Shown: positions 14,785 through 23,303, counted from the stretch's first letter. The stretch: DNA of 35,044 bases from Nonomuraea cypriaca (GCF_015645445.1 NZ_JADOGI010000107.1:1-35044); one strand, 5' to 3'. The notes: generated by a model from the sequence alone, not told the origin. Made by a program: numbers and translations.

Positions 14785-16317
14785 TCATGCCGTGGCGAAG
14801 CGGGTGAGCACCGCCTCGGGGCGGACGAAGGGCAGGGCGTGCCGGAAGACCCGGTAGTAGGCCAGCTCCTCCTTGGTACGCAGCTCGAAGTCGCACTCGC
14901 CGCGCGCCGCGGAGAGCTCCTCGTCGCTGACCCGCCGCTCGAAGTGCCCCGTGAGCAGGTCCTGGGCTCCGCTGCCCGTACCGAACTGGGCTTTGCGCCG
15001 CCACAGGAGCCGGTCGGGCAGCCGGCCCGCGAACGCCCGGCGCAGGTGGCCCTTCTCCATGCCGCCGGACTCCAGCGCCTTCAGCTCGGGCGGCAGGGAC
15101 ATGGCATGGGCGATGACGTCCGCGTCGAGGAAGGGGACGCGGGCCTCCAGGCCGTGCGCCATCGTCACGCGGTCGCAACGCTGGAGGTTGAGGCCGTGCA
15201 GGTGCTCCAGGGTACGCACCAGCTCCGCCTCCAGCTCACCGGGCCCCGCGTGCTCACGGTGGTAGTAGTCGTAGCCGGCGAACAGTTCGTCGGCGCCCTC
15301 GCCGGTCAGCACCGCCTTGACGTGCCGCGAGGCGAGCTCGGACAGGAACCAGTTCGGTACGGCGCTGCGGATGAGGCTGGCGTCGAAGGACTCGACGGAG
15401 GCCACCACCTCGTCCAGGGCGAAGACGGCCTCCTCGGCGTCGAAGACGGCCTCGTGGTGCTCGGTGCCGAGGAACTCCGCCACCTCGCGTGCCGCCAGCA
15501 GGTCGGGGGAGTCCGCGGTGCCGACCGCGAAGGTCTTCAGCCGCCTGCCCTGCGCGGCGTAGTCCGCGGCGGCGATCGCGGCGACCAGACTGGAGTCGAG
15601 GCCGCCGGAGAGGAAGACGCCCACGTCGACGTCGGCCATCAGGTGCCGGACGACCGAGTCGACCAGCACGTCACGGGTGGCCTTCTCGGCCTCCTCGGCC
15701 GTCACGCCCTCCCACACGCCGGAGCCGGTCCGCGGCACGGCGTCGGCGAATCGTACGAGGCCCTCCTGCGGCGTCCAGTAGCAGCCGGGCGGGAACGACT
15801 CCGCGGCGGCCTGCACGGCCAGCGGGAAGGCCCGCAGCTCGGAGGCGAAGTGGATGCCGTCACCATCGTCAGCCCAGTACAGCGGCTTGATGCCGAGCCG
15901 GTCGCGGGCCGCGACGAAACGCCCGCCGGGGGCGGCGGCGCACAACGCCCACATGCCCTGGAGCCGGTCGAGCGCGCCAGGCCCGTACGACCGCAGGAGC
16001 GCGAGGGCGGCCTCGCTGTCGGAGGCGGTGGCGAACTGCTCCTCGCCGAGGCTTTCGCGGATGTGCGTGTGGTTGTAGATCTCGCCGTTGCAGACCAGGG
16101 ACCAGCCGTCGGGCGAGCCCAGGGGCTGGCGGCCGCCGGCGAGGTCGACGATGGACAGCCGCGTGTGGCCGAGCCAGGCGTGGCGGCCGACGAGCCAGTG
16201 GTCGCTGTCGTCCGGGCCGCGGTGGGTGATGCGCGAGAGCATCCCGTCGCCCGCGGCGCTGACGGACAGCGGATCGGTCTCTGGTCGGTCGCGATAGATA
16301 GCTGCGATGCCACACAT
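14785..16317 (-). CDS. asnB: Asparagine synthase (glutamine-hydrolysing), AsnB type
   Basis: 510 residues. It starts MCGIAAIYRD, so Cys2 becomes the N-terminal nucleophile of the class II glutamine amidotransferase after Met removal; an upstream TTG at 16326 would bury it and is rejected. The glutaminase domain shows RGPDD, NGEIYNH and a Ser/Asp site (ASDSEAAL). The synthetase domain has the pyrophosphate loop VFLSGGLDSSLVAA and LTGEGADELFAGYDYY. Together they make asparagine (or an amide on another acid) from glutamine, ATP and aspartate. It is shorter than the 600-residue AsnB proteins but near the length of E. coli AsnB. It is 76 bp after the MHS transporter on the same strand; whether it belongs to that catabolic operon is unclear. 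A role in amidating a natural product is possible. Confidence 0.88.
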   Translation of the reverse strand: MCGIAAIYRDRPETDPLSVSAAGDGMLSRITHRGPDDSDHWLVGRHAWLGHTRLSIVDLAGGRQPLGSPDGWSLVCNGEIYNHTHIRESLGEEQFATASDSEAALALLRSYGPGALDRLQGMWALCAAAPGGRFVAARDRLGIKPLYWADDGDGIHFASELRAFPLAVQAAAESFPPGCYWTPQEGLVRFADAVPRTGSGVWEGVTAEEAEKATRDVLVDSVVRHLMADVDVGVFLSGGLDSSLVAAIAAADYAAQGRRLKTFAVGTADSPDLLAAREVAEFLGTEHHEAVFDAEEAVFALDEVVASVESFDASLIRSAVPNWFLSELASRHVKAVLTGEGADELFAGYDYYHREHAGPGELEAELVRTLEHLHGLNLQRCDRVTMAHGLEARVPFLDADVIAHAMSLPPELKALESGGMEKGHLRRAFAGRLPDRLLWRRKAQFGTGSGAQDLLTGHFERRVSDEELSAARGECDFELRTKEELAYYRVFRHALPFVRPEAVLTRFATA

Positions 16318-16393
16318 GGGATCCAACCGTACGCTGTGCGATATATCCGGACAAAAGCGGTCATGGGTTTTATGGTGGCCCTTACTCCTACCT

Positions 16394-17740
16394 CTACCCC
16401 TGCGTCGCCGTCGCAGGCCCGGCGTGTGACCGCGCGCTCGCGGCCCCGATCTGTTGCTCGACGCGTGTCTCCGGGGTCGTCACCGCCACCGCGAGCGCCC
16501 CGAGGGCCACCACGACGAGGTAGTAGCCAGGGGACACGGGGGTGCCGGTGACGTCGACCAGCCACGTGCCGACGAACGGCGCCGTACCACCGAAGAGCGC
16601 GAAGGCCAGGTTGTAGCTGATGGCGGCTCCCGTGACACGGGTGGCGGCGGGGAGCAACTCGACGAAGAAGGTGTAGCTGCCGCCCCCGTACGTGCACAGC
16701 GCCGCGGCGAGCAGCAGTTGCCCGATCGCCGCGGAGCCGAAGGATCCGCTGGTGACCAGGAGGAACGCGGGCACGCTGACCACCGCGACCGCCGCCGCGC
16801 CGATGACCAGCATCGGCTTGCGGCCGAACCTGTCGGAGAGCCGCCCGCCGATCGGCAGCAGCACGGAGAACGAGAGCAGCGCGACGGCGTTGGCCGCGAG
16901 GGACTCCAGCAGGCTCAGCTTGACGACCGTCTGGAGGTAGGTGACGAAGTAGCCGACGAGGACGTAGAAGCCGAGGCCGGACAGGGCCATGACGGCGAAG
17001 ATCTGGCCGAGCCTGGTCCAGTTGCCGCGCAGGGAGCCGCGTACGGGACTGGCCTCGATCGCGTTCTTCCGCCGCAGCTCCTGGAACACCGGGCTCTCCT
17101 CGGTGCGCCTGCGGATGTAGATGCCGACCAGGGAGAGCGGCAGGGCGACGAGGAACGGGACGCGCCACCCCCACGAGGCGTAGGCCGCGTCGGACATCGC
17201 GCCGGTGACTCCCATGATGAGCACGAGCGCGACCACGGACGTCGCGGCGGAGGCGGCGACCGTGACGCCGATCCAGGTGGCGCGGCGCTGGAAGGGGGCG
17301 TGTTCGAGCACGAACGACGGCGCCCCGACCGCCTCGCCGCCCGCCGAGAACCCCTGGACCAGCCGGCACAACACGAGCAGGATGGGCGCGATGACCCCGG
17401 CGGCGGCGTGCGTGGGCAGCAGGCCGATCAGCGCCGTCGAGACGCCCATGCAGATGAGCGTGGCGTACAGGACGGCCCGGCGGCCCACGCGGTCGGCGAG
17501 CGCGCCGAAGAACACCCCGCCAAGGGGCCGGGCGACGAACGCGACGCCGTACACGGCGAAGGCCGACAGCAGGCTCGCCACCGGGTCGTCGCCGGGGAAG
17601 AACGCGTCGGCGACGGCCACGGCCGAGAAGCCGTAGATCGCGAAGTCGTAGAACTCGACGAACTGGCCCGTGCTCGCCCCGAGCAGCACCCGCCGCTGCG
17701 CGGCGCTCGTGCCACCGGGACTGATGAAGTCGCTGATCAT
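16394..17740 (-). CDS. MHS-family MFS transporter
   Basis: 448-residue, 12-helix metabolite:H+ symporter. Features: helix 1 region QFVEFYDFAIYGFSAVAVAD, the loop GALADRVGRRAVL, the helix-4/5 motif RLVQGFSAGGEAVGA, the central SWGWRVPFLVALPLSLVGIY followed by RRRTEESPVFQEL, and a second loop motif GGRLSDRFGRKPM. This group imports dicarboxylates, shikimate, proline-betaine, alpha-ketoglutarate and similar acids. Start ATG 17740 has AAAGGA upstream with slightly long spacing. It follows the phosphotriesterase-family gene by 29 bp and is likely the uptake system of the HisD/phosphotriesterase cassette. Intact, unlike its relative at 9408-10746. Confidence 0.9.
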   Translation of the reverse strand: MISDFISPGGTSAAQRRVLLGASTGQFVEFYDFAIYGFSAVAVADAFFPGDDPVASLLSAFAVYGVAFVARPLGGVFFGALADRVGRRAVLYATLICMGVSTALIGLLPTHAAAGVIAPILLVLCRLVQGFSAGGEAVGAPSFVLEHAPFQRRATWIGVTVAASAATSVVALVLIMGVTGAMSDAAYASWGWRVPFLVALPLSLVGIYIRRRTEESPVFQELRRKNAIEASPVRGSLRGNWTRLGQIFAVMALSGLGFYVLVGYFVTYLQTVVKLSLLESLAANAVALLSFSVLLPIGGRLSDRFGRKPMLVIGAAAVAVVSVPAFLLVTSGSFGSAAIGQLLLAAALCTYGGGSYTFFVELLPAATRVTGAAISYNLAFALFGGTAPFVGTWLVDVTGTPVSPGYYLVVVALGALAVAVTTPETRVEQQIGAASARSHAGPATATQG

Positions 17741-17769
17741 GGAGGGGGTGGATCCTTTCGGCCTGGCGG

Positions 17770-18807
17770 TCAGCCCGGGAAGGCGAGCGCGCGAGCAGGG
17801 TTGGCCACGGTGATCTGCGCGATCTGGACGTCGTTGATCGCCTTGCGCCGCATCAGCGGCAGGACGTGCTCGAGGATGTGGGTGTAGCCCTCGCCGCCGT
17901 AACGCGTGAGGTTGGTCTTGTGACAGATGTCCTGGGAGATGAGGACCTGGGACGCGAAGCCGCCCTCGATCAGATCCACGATGTAGTCGACGCGGGTCGC
18001 GTCGTTGGGCATGTCGATCGGCGCCAGGGAGTAGTAGCTGGACTCCTGCCCGAACAGGTCGAACTCGACATAGCACCCGGTGCCCGCGATGGCGCGCATC
18101 TCCAGCGCGGAGAAGACGGTGCGCTCGACGTGGCTCATGATGACCCGCGACGGGTCGACACCCTCCCCGATCACCAGATCCAGCGCCTGGCCTGGGGAGC
18201 GCGGGTCGCGGCCTGGATGGATCATCAGGGCCGCGCCGGTCTCCTTCTGCGCCGCGCAGGCGGCCCGCAGCACCTTCTCCTCCTCGCGGTGCGGCGGGTG
18301 GCTGAGCCCGATCTCACCGATGACGCCCGACCTGATCGACGTGCCGCCCACGCCGTGCCTGAGGTCGGCGACGATCTCCTCGGCGAGGTCGTCCCGGTCC
18401 CTGGTCGCCACGTCGGCGGGGTGGTAGTCGCGGTAGTAGAAGCCGGAGCCCATGACGACGTGGACGCCGCTACGCCTGGAGACCTCGGCCAGCCCGGCGG
18501 GGTCGCGGCCGAGCCCGATGCTGGTGGCGTCCACGACCGTGCCGCCGCCCGCCTCGGCATACCTTCGCAACTCGGCCACGGCGACGTCGGGGCTGTCGAG
18601 GCGGAGGTCCTCGGAGGTGTGGTCACGGCGTACGCGGTAGTGGTTGTCCAGGGTGATCGGGGCGTTGTCGAGGGCCCGCTCGCCGACCGTGGCGCGCGGT
18701 GACAGCGGCCTGGACAGGTCGGAGAGCAGGTGCTCATGGGGCTGTGTGTGCCCCAGAGCCGCCGGGTCGACGTCGCCGAGAACGGTGCGGACGATGGACT
18801 GCGACAC
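17770..18807 (-). CDS. Phosphotriesterase-family metal hydrolase
   Basis: 345-residue amidohydrolase-superfamily TIM barrel. Metal ligands are visible: His24 and His26 (QPHEHL), a bridging Glu in GVIGEIGLSHP, His in MIHPGRD, His in MSHVERT and Asp in ISQDICHK. Glu instead of a carboxylated Lys places it with the Php-like branch, whose studied members are mostly lactonases or esterases and not true phosphotriesterases. The start is GTG 18807 with GGGAGGA five bases away. It is 15 bp after the HisD-family gene and upstream of an MHS transporter, so it probably hydrolyses a lactone or ester made or met in that pathway. The substrate is not known. Confidence 0.88.
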   Translation of the reverse strand: MSQSIVRTVLGDVDPAALGHTQPHEHLLSDLSRPLSPRATVGERALDNAPITLDNHYRVRRDHTSEDLRLDSPDVAVAELRRYAEAGGGTVVDATSIGLGRDPAGLAEVSRRSGVHVVMGSGFYYRDYHPADVATRDRDDLAEEIVADLRHGVGGTSIRSGVIGEIGLSHPPHREEEKVLRAACAAQKETGAALMIHPGRDPRSPGQALDLVIGEGVDPSRVIMSHVERTVFSALEMRAIAGTGCYVEFDLFGQESSYYSLAPIDMPNDATRVDYIVDLIEGGFASQVLISQDICHKTNLTRYGGEGYTHILEHVLPLMRRKAINDVQIAQITVANPARALAFPG

Positions 18808-18822
18808 GGGTCCTCCCGTGGA

Positions 18823-20112
18823 TCATGCCCAGGCCGGGCGCTGTCCCGGAGGCTGGGCCCGCAGGTCGCCCGAGCGCGCGTGGCCCTCGAAGCGCTCCGC
18901 GCGGGCGGCACGCCCGCACAGCTCGCCGAGATACGCGCTGGCGGCGTCTGTGGTCACCTCCTGGTACGTGACGGTCTTGAGGTACATCCCGACCCACAGC
19001 CCGCCGGTGTAGCGGGCGGCCTGCCTGGTCGGAAGCACATGGTTGGTGCCGATGACCTTGTCGCCGAAGGAGACGCAGGTCCGCTCGCCGAGGAACAGCG
19101 CCCCGTAGTTCCTGAGCCGGTCCAGGGCCAGGCGCGGGTTCTGGGTCAGCACCTGTACGTGCTCGCTGGCGAACTCGTCCGACACGGCGAACGCCTCGTC
19201 CAGGCCGTCGACCACGATGACCTGACCGTGATCCCGCCAGGCGGGACCGGCGACGTCGCGGGTGGGCAGCTTCGCCAGCTGCTCGTCCACCTCGCGCAAC
19301 GTCGCCTCGGCGAGGCCGCCGGAGGTGGTGACGAGGATCGCGGGGGAGTCCGGGCCGTGCTCGGCCTGGCTCAGCAGGTCCACCGCGACCACGAAGGGGT
19401 CGGCGCTCTCGTCGGCCACGATCAGCACCTCGGTCGGGCCCGCGAACAGGTCGATGCCCACCTCCCCGAACAGCTGGCGCTTCGCCTCGGCCACGTACGC
19501 GTTGCCGGGACCGACGAGCATGTCCACCCGCTCGATCGACTCGGTCCCCAGAGCCAGCGCGGCCACCGCCTGCGCGCCGCCGAGCAGGTAGATCTCGTCG
19601 GCGCCGGCCAGGTGGATAGCGGCGATCGTGGCATCGGGGAGCTCACCGCCGCCCGCCGGCGTGCAGGCCGCCACCCTTCGCACTCCGGCGACCTTGGCGG
19701 GCACGATCGTCATGTGCGCGGAGGCGAGCAGGGGGTAACGTCCGCCCGGCACGTACGCGCCGACCGACCCGACGGGAATGCTCCGCTGCCCGAGCAGCAC
19801 CCCCGGCTGCATCTCCTCCTCGAAGTCGTGGAGTGAGGCCCGCTGCCGCACGGCGAACCCGCGAACGTTCTCCTGCACCTCGCGGATGTCGGCGAGGGTC
19901 TGCCGGTCCACGCGGCTCAGCGACTCCTCGATCTGCCGCTCGCTCAGCCGGAAGTCGGCGGGCGCCCACCGGTCGAGCCGCGCGGAATGGTCGCGGACCG
20001 CCGCGTCACCCCGCTTCCTGACGTCGGCGATGATCTCGGCGACCACCGTACGGGGTTCCGACCGCGATTCCGCGGGCGCCGTCCCCTGCGCGGCTTTGAC
20101 GATCCTGCGCAT
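18823..20112 (-). CDS. HisD-family dehydrogenase, probably catabolic (HpsN-like)
   Basis: 429 residues with the histidinol dehydrogenase fold: VGAYVPGGRYPLLASAHMTI, PAKVAGVRRV, the NAD-site GPGNAYVAEAKR, zinc ligands Gln and His in LLSQAEHGPDS, Asp in SFGDKVIGTNH and a late His in RFEGHARSGD. HisD oxidises an alcohol to an acid in two NAD-dependent steps. The loop GGRYPLLASAHM differs from biosynthetic HisD (usually GGKAxYPSS) and resembles HpsN, the sulfopropanediol 3-dehydrogenase. No other his gene is near; the neighbours are a lactonase-like hydrolase, an organic-acid transporter and a LysR gene. It is therefore probably an alcohol-to-acid dehydrogenase for a diol or similar compound. Start ATG 20112 has GGAGAC. 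Confidence 0.85.
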   Translation of the reverse strand: MRRIVKAAQGTAPAESRSEPRTVVAEIIADVRKRGDAAVRDHSARLDRWAPADFRLSERQIEESLSRVDRQTLADIREVQENVRGFAVRQRASLHDFEEEMQPGVLLGQRSIPVGSVGAYVPGGRYPLLASAHMTIVPAKVAGVRRVAACTPAGGGELPDATIAAIHLAGADEIYLLGGAQAVAALALGTESIERVDMLVGPGNAYVAEAKRQLFGEVGIDLFAGPTEVLIVADESADPFVVAVDLLSQAEHGPDSPAILVTTSGGLAEATLREVDEQLAKLPTRDVAGPAWRDHGQVIVVDGLDEAFAVSDEFASEHVQVLTQNPRLALDRLRNYGALFLGERTCVSFGDKVIGTNHVLPTRQAARYTGGLWVGMYLKTVTYQEVTTDAASAYLGELCGRAARAERFEGHARSGDLRAQPPGQRPAWA

Positions 20113-20178
20113 GTGTCTCCTTGCCCCAGCAGGACTTCGCGAAAAGCCATACGGGCTGGTCAGAGGCCATTTTCAGGG

Positions 20179-20207
20179 AGCATAGGCGACACCATGCCAT
20201 GGCACAA
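20179..20207 (-). promoter_or_regulatory. Predicted promoter of the HisD-like/phosphotriesterase/MHS operon
   Basis: On the minus strand: -35-like TTGTGC (20207-20202), 17-bp spacer, -10-like TATGCT (20184-20179). The start would fall near 20172. A 10-bp palindrome TGCCATGGCA (20195-20204) overlaps the -35. The LysR box at 20231-20245 is centred near -66. Confidence 0.5.
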
Positions 20208-20230
20208 TAGGGGCAAATCCAGTCGAATCG

Positions 20231-20245
20231 ATAGGGTTTCCCTAT
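20231..20245. promoter_or_regulatory. LysR-type operator (T-N11-A), ATAG-N7-CTAT
   Basis: ATAGGG-TTT-CCCTAT is a perfect 15-bp inverted repeat with the T-N11-A signature. Its final AT is the AT of the LysR start codon at 20244, and it contains TAGGGT (20232-20237, TAnnnT) placed seven bases before that ATG. This repeats the geometry at 2985-2999. Confidence 0.65.
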
Positions 20246-21211
20246 GACGTTGCAGCAACTGCAGGCGTTCCTGGAGGCGAGGAAGGGCGGCTCGTTCACC
20301 GCGGCGGCACGGATTCTCGGGCTGACCAGCCGTCGGTCTCGGAGCTGGTGCGCCGGCTGGAGGACGAGCTCGGCATGGAGCTGTTCCGCCGCGCGGGCCG
20401 GGGGCTGGTCAGCACGCCCGCGGGCGACGAGCTGGCTCCCTTCGCCGAGCAGGCGCTGGCCGCGGCCGAGCTGGGCGTCACGGCCGTACACGCGCTCCGC
20501 GACCTCGACGGCGGCACCGCGACCTTCGGCCTGCTGCGCAACGCGGAGTTCTACGCGCTGTCGGAGCTGGCCCTGCACTTCCACCGGCGCCATCCCCGCG
20601 TGCGGGTCCGCCTGGTGGGTCAGAACTCCGCCGAGACCGCCGCGGCCGTCCAGAGTGGTGACATCGAGGCCGGACTGGTCGCGCTGCCCGTGGACCAGCA
20701 GAACCTGTCCGTGACCCCGCTGGTGCGCGACGAGGTCGTGTACATCACCGCGGACCGCGCCCGCGCCCGCTCACCGCGCACCATCACCGACGTGGCGACC
20801 GCCCCCATGATCCTGTACGACGCCCACTACGGCGACAACGACCCGGCCAGGCGGCAACTCAGCACGCGGGCCCGGCTGGCCGGCGTCACCGTCGAGCCGC
20901 TCATCGAGGTCGAACATCTCGCCTCGGCCCTGGCCCTGGTGCGCGCAGGCGTGGGCGACACCTTCGCCTGCCGGGCCGCCGTCGCCAGCGACACGTTCCC
21001 CGGCGGGCTACACGTGGTCTCCTTCGCCGAGCCGATGTACGACACGATCGCCCTCGTCACCCGGCGCGGCCACACCCTCTCCCCGGCCACGCGCGAGCTC
21101 GCCCGCTTCGCCCAGCAGACCCTCCTGGACCACCAGCGCGGCCCGGCCGGCACGGCGCAGATCATCCCCGCGGCCGAGATCCGGCAGCCTCGGAGTCAGC
21201 GGAGCGGGTAG
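20244..21211 (+). pseudogene. LysR-family regulator, interrupted by a one-base frameshift
   Basis: ATG 20244 opens MTLQQLQAFLEARKGGSFTA and AAARILGLT, the first half of a LysR helix-turn-helix. The expected continuation QPSVSELVRRLEDELGMELF lies in the next frame and runs through a full effector domain to the stop at 21211. One missing C at CC 20326-20327 (CCC expected) explains it exactly; the restored protein would be about 322 residues. The effector domain has no other damage, so a sequence error or very recent mutation is likely. It is divergent from the HisD-like operon, which it probably activates. Its stop overlaps the convergent sulfotransferase gene by 16 bp. A leaderless start is likely from the -10-like hexamer. 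Confidence 0.85.
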
Positions 21212-22131
21212 CCGTAGCGGAGCATGCCCGGGGCGGTGAAGGCGGTGATGATGCGGCGGCGGGCCGGGCGCATCGCCGTCCGCCACTCCTCGTCCGCCCT
21301 GAGCGGCACCACACCCGTACGGATGCGCATCGGGTTGCCCGCCACGCTGTGATCGGCGGGCAGGTCGATCGTGCCGTCGCCGAGGAACGGCGTCTCGGGC
21401 GACGGCAGCCCGGCGAACTCCAGGACCCTGGACAGCTCCTGGCGGGGCCGGGCGATGAAGTCCTCGTACCGCATGAGCGTCCACGGGGTGCTGGTCAGGC
21501 GGAAGGACTCGATGGCGGCGTTGAAGGCCAGCCACTCGGAGGCGGTCTGCGCCGGTGAGTGGGTGGCCATCAGGCGTCCGCCCTTGTCGGCGCGCCTGAC
21601 CTGGCGGGACCAGGAGTGGACGACGCCGTGCGGGCCGCGTACGAGCTGGACGATGCGCAGGTCGACGCCGGGCACGCGGCGCAGCAGCAGCGCCGAGGTG
21701 GGGAACTTGGAGGAGTCCACGATCACCGAGCTCCCGCTGACCTCGGCGATCCCCCGGTAGACCGTGGCCATGGTCTCGGCGTACTGGTGGACGCGCCGCC
21801 CGAAGGCGCCCGTGTTGCCGGGCAGCACGTGGCGCGGAACGTGCCTGATGCGCATGACCGAGTGGTGGAGCCTGGCCATCTCGGCGGCGTCCACGTTCCG
21901 CCAGCCGCCGAAGGCGGCCTCGCCGACCTCCTGCCAGAACGCGCAGCGGGCGAACTTCCTGTTGCACCCGCAGCGCTGGTTCTTCGTCACGCCCTGGGTC
22001 CAGAGGTAGCGCAGCTCGCCCACACAGGACGCCCCGTCGACCGCGCCCAGCGCGCGGGATATCAGGGTGCTGCCTGATCGGCCGTGACCTCCGACGAACA
22101 GGATGCGGACGGGCTGCTGTGCCACGCTCAT
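21196..22131 (-). CDS. Sulfotransferase family protein
   Basis: 311 residues. The 5'-phosphosulfate loop is at the N-terminus (FVGGHGRSGSTLISRAL), and the 3'-phosphate-binding region follows (QLVRGPHGVVHSWSRQ). A Cys cluster, RCGCNRKFARCAFW, is typical of one bacterial branch. Such enzymes move a sulfuryl group from PAPS to an alcohol, amine or sugar; the acceptor here is unknown. There is no signal peptide. No close Shine-Dalgarno precedes ATG 22131, and a GTG two codons later is an alternative. It is separated from the NmrA gene by 168 bp with several palindromes, so it likely has its own promoter. It is not clearly linked to any neighbour. Confidence 0.85.
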   Translation of the reverse strand: MSVAQQPVRILFVGGHGRSGSTLISRALGAVDGASCVGELRYLWTQGVTKNQRCGCNRKFARCAFWQEVGEAAFGGWRNVDAAEMARLHHSVMRIRHVPRHVLPGNTGAFGRRVHQYAETMATVYRGIAEVSGSSVIVDSSKFPTSALLLRRVPGVDLRIVQLVRGPHGVVHSWSRQVRRADKGGRLMATHSPAQTASEWLAFNAAIESFRLTSTPWTLMRYEDFIARPRQELSRVLEFAGLPSPETPFLGDGTIDLPADHSVAGNPMRIRTGVVPLRADEEWRTAMRPARRRIITAFTAPGMLRYGYPLR

Positions 22132-22188
22132 GGCCGGGTGCCCGAGGTCGGCGCGGCGGCAGGAGGGACGGCTGGGGAAGATGTGAAT

Positions 22189-22226
22189 GGGGTCATCAAA
22201 CCATTACCGTACGGTCCCATGACCCC
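22189..22226. promoter_or_regulatory. Nested palindromes in the sulfotransferase leader
   Basis: Outer arms GGGGTCAT (22189-22196) and ATGACCCC (22219-22226) are perfectly complementary. Between them is a perfect 10-bp palindrome ACCGTACGGT (22206-22215). The block lies 58-95 bp upstream of the sulfotransferase start. It could be an operator pair or an RNA hairpin; no regulator can be assigned. Confidence 0.4.
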
Positions 22227-22278
22227 TGACCGAAACCGATTCCCGAAACAAAGTATGGGCACCAGCCCGCTCACGGCG

Positions 22279-22294
22279 TGACCCGCGCGGGTCA
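22279..22294. terminator. 16-bp perfect palindrome just after the NmrA gene
   Basis: TGACCCGCGCGGGTCA is a perfect palindrome (6-bp stem and 4-nt loop as RNA) six bases after the stop of the minus-strand NmrA-type gene. No U-run follows. Termination is the simplest reading from position; an operator cannot be excluded. Confidence 0.4.
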
Positions 22295-22299
22295 TCCGC

Positions 22300-23214
22300 T
22301 CATCCGTCGAGCAGGGCGGCGATGGCGCGGGCACCTCCTCGCTCCAGCCAGGCGGGGAAGTCCAGCAGGCCGGGGTGGCGGTGGCGCAGCGCGGTGATGT
22401 CGGCGCGCCACAGTCCGCGTTGGGCGGTGAAGGCACGCGCGGTGTCCATGCTCAGTCCCTCGCCCGCGACCTGCTGGTACGTGATCTGGCGCCCGAGGTG
22501 CCTGCTGATCAGGCGTACGGTCGCGTCGGGGGTCAGCTCGTCTCCTGCCAGCTCCAGGGCCTGGCCGAGGTAGGCGGCCGGGTCGGCGAAGGCCAGGGCG
22601 GCGAAGGCGCCGATGTCGGTCACCGCGATCAGTTGCACGGGCACGTCCGAACCGAACAGGTGGCGCAGGACTCCGTCGGCGGAGATGCCGCCCAGCCTGA
22701 GCCCGGGAATGGCGTGGTTCTCCATGAAACGCACCGGCCGCAGGACGGTGGCCGGCAGGCCGAGAGCGGCGATGTGCCGCTCGATGGCCCACTTGCTCTC
22801 CCAGTAGGAGATGCCGGTGCCCCGCTCGGCGCCGCCGACGGAGGTGAAGACCAGGTGGGCGACGCCGGCCGCCGCCGCGGCGTCCGCCAGGTGCCGGCCA
22901 CGCCGGATCTCGCGTTCGCTGTCGAGGTCGTCGGGGGTGACGGCGAAGACGCCGTGGGCGCCGGCCATGGCCGCTTTCAGGCTGCCGGGGTCGTCCAGGT
23001 CACCCTGGAGTGGCTCGGCGCCCGCCGCGGCCAGTTCGCGGACGGCCGCGGCGGCGGGCTCCCGGACGAGAACGCGGACGGGCCAGCCGTCGGCCAGCAG
23101 GCGCACGGCGGTGGCTCCGCCCTGCCGGCCGGTGGCGCCGGTGACCAGGATGGGCTTGCCGGCCCTGCGCGCGGCGGCGGTGGATGAGAGCGAACGATGC
23201 TGGGGCGTGGCCAT
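22300..23214 (-). CDS. NmrA-type NAD(P)-binding protein
   Basis: 304-residue atypical short-chain dehydrogenase. The nucleotide-binding motif VTGATGRQGGATAVRLL (about residues 24-40) is the NmrA form GxxGxxG, followed by VRVLVREP and GDLDDPGSL. The region after HLVFTSVGGAERG lacks the usual Tyr-x-x-x-Lys pair in its normal place, though YWESKWAIERHI is related to the active-site helix of active members. NmrA proteins act as redox sensors or as NADPH-dependent reductases or isomerases. It is divergent from a TetR gene with an operator between them, the common arrangement in which TetR represses an enzyme that removes its ligand. Start ATG 23214 has CGGAGG at long spacing. Confidence 0.85.
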   Translation of the reverse strand: MATPQHRSLSSTAAARRAGKPILVTGATGRQGGATAVRLLADGWPVRVLVREPAAAAVRELAAAGAEPLQGDLDDPGSLKAAMAGAHGVFAVTPDDLDSEREIRRGRHLADAAAAAGVAHLVFTSVGGAERGTGISYWESKWAIERHIAALGLPATVLRPVRFMENHAIPGLRLGGISADGVLRHLFGSDVPVQLIAVTDIGAFAALAFADPAAYLGQALELAGDELTPDATVRLISRHLGRQITYQQVAGEGLSMDTARAFTAQRGLWRADITALRHRHPGLLDFPAWLERGGARAIAALLDG

Positions 23215-23247
23215 ATGACGTGACCTCCGGGGGCGATAAAATGAGAC

Positions 23248-23271
23248 TGTCCCGAGAAATATATCGAGACA
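23248..23271. promoter_or_regulatory. TetR-type operator between NmrA-type and tetR-type genes
   Basis: TGTCCCGA (23248-23255), 8-bp AT-rich centre, TCGAGACA (23264-23271): arms match in 7 of 8 positions. It lies between the two divergent starts (23214 and 23304), so one bound TetR dimer or dimer pair could repress both. Confidence 0.6.
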
Positions 23272-23303
23272 CTCTCGAATTAGCCAGTGAGAGGCTTCTG
23301 CCT

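Noticed and set aside
18823..20112. Biosynthetic hisD
   Set aside because: No his genes adjacent, loop sequence differs from biosynthetic HisD, and the neighbours are catabolic; not fully excluded.
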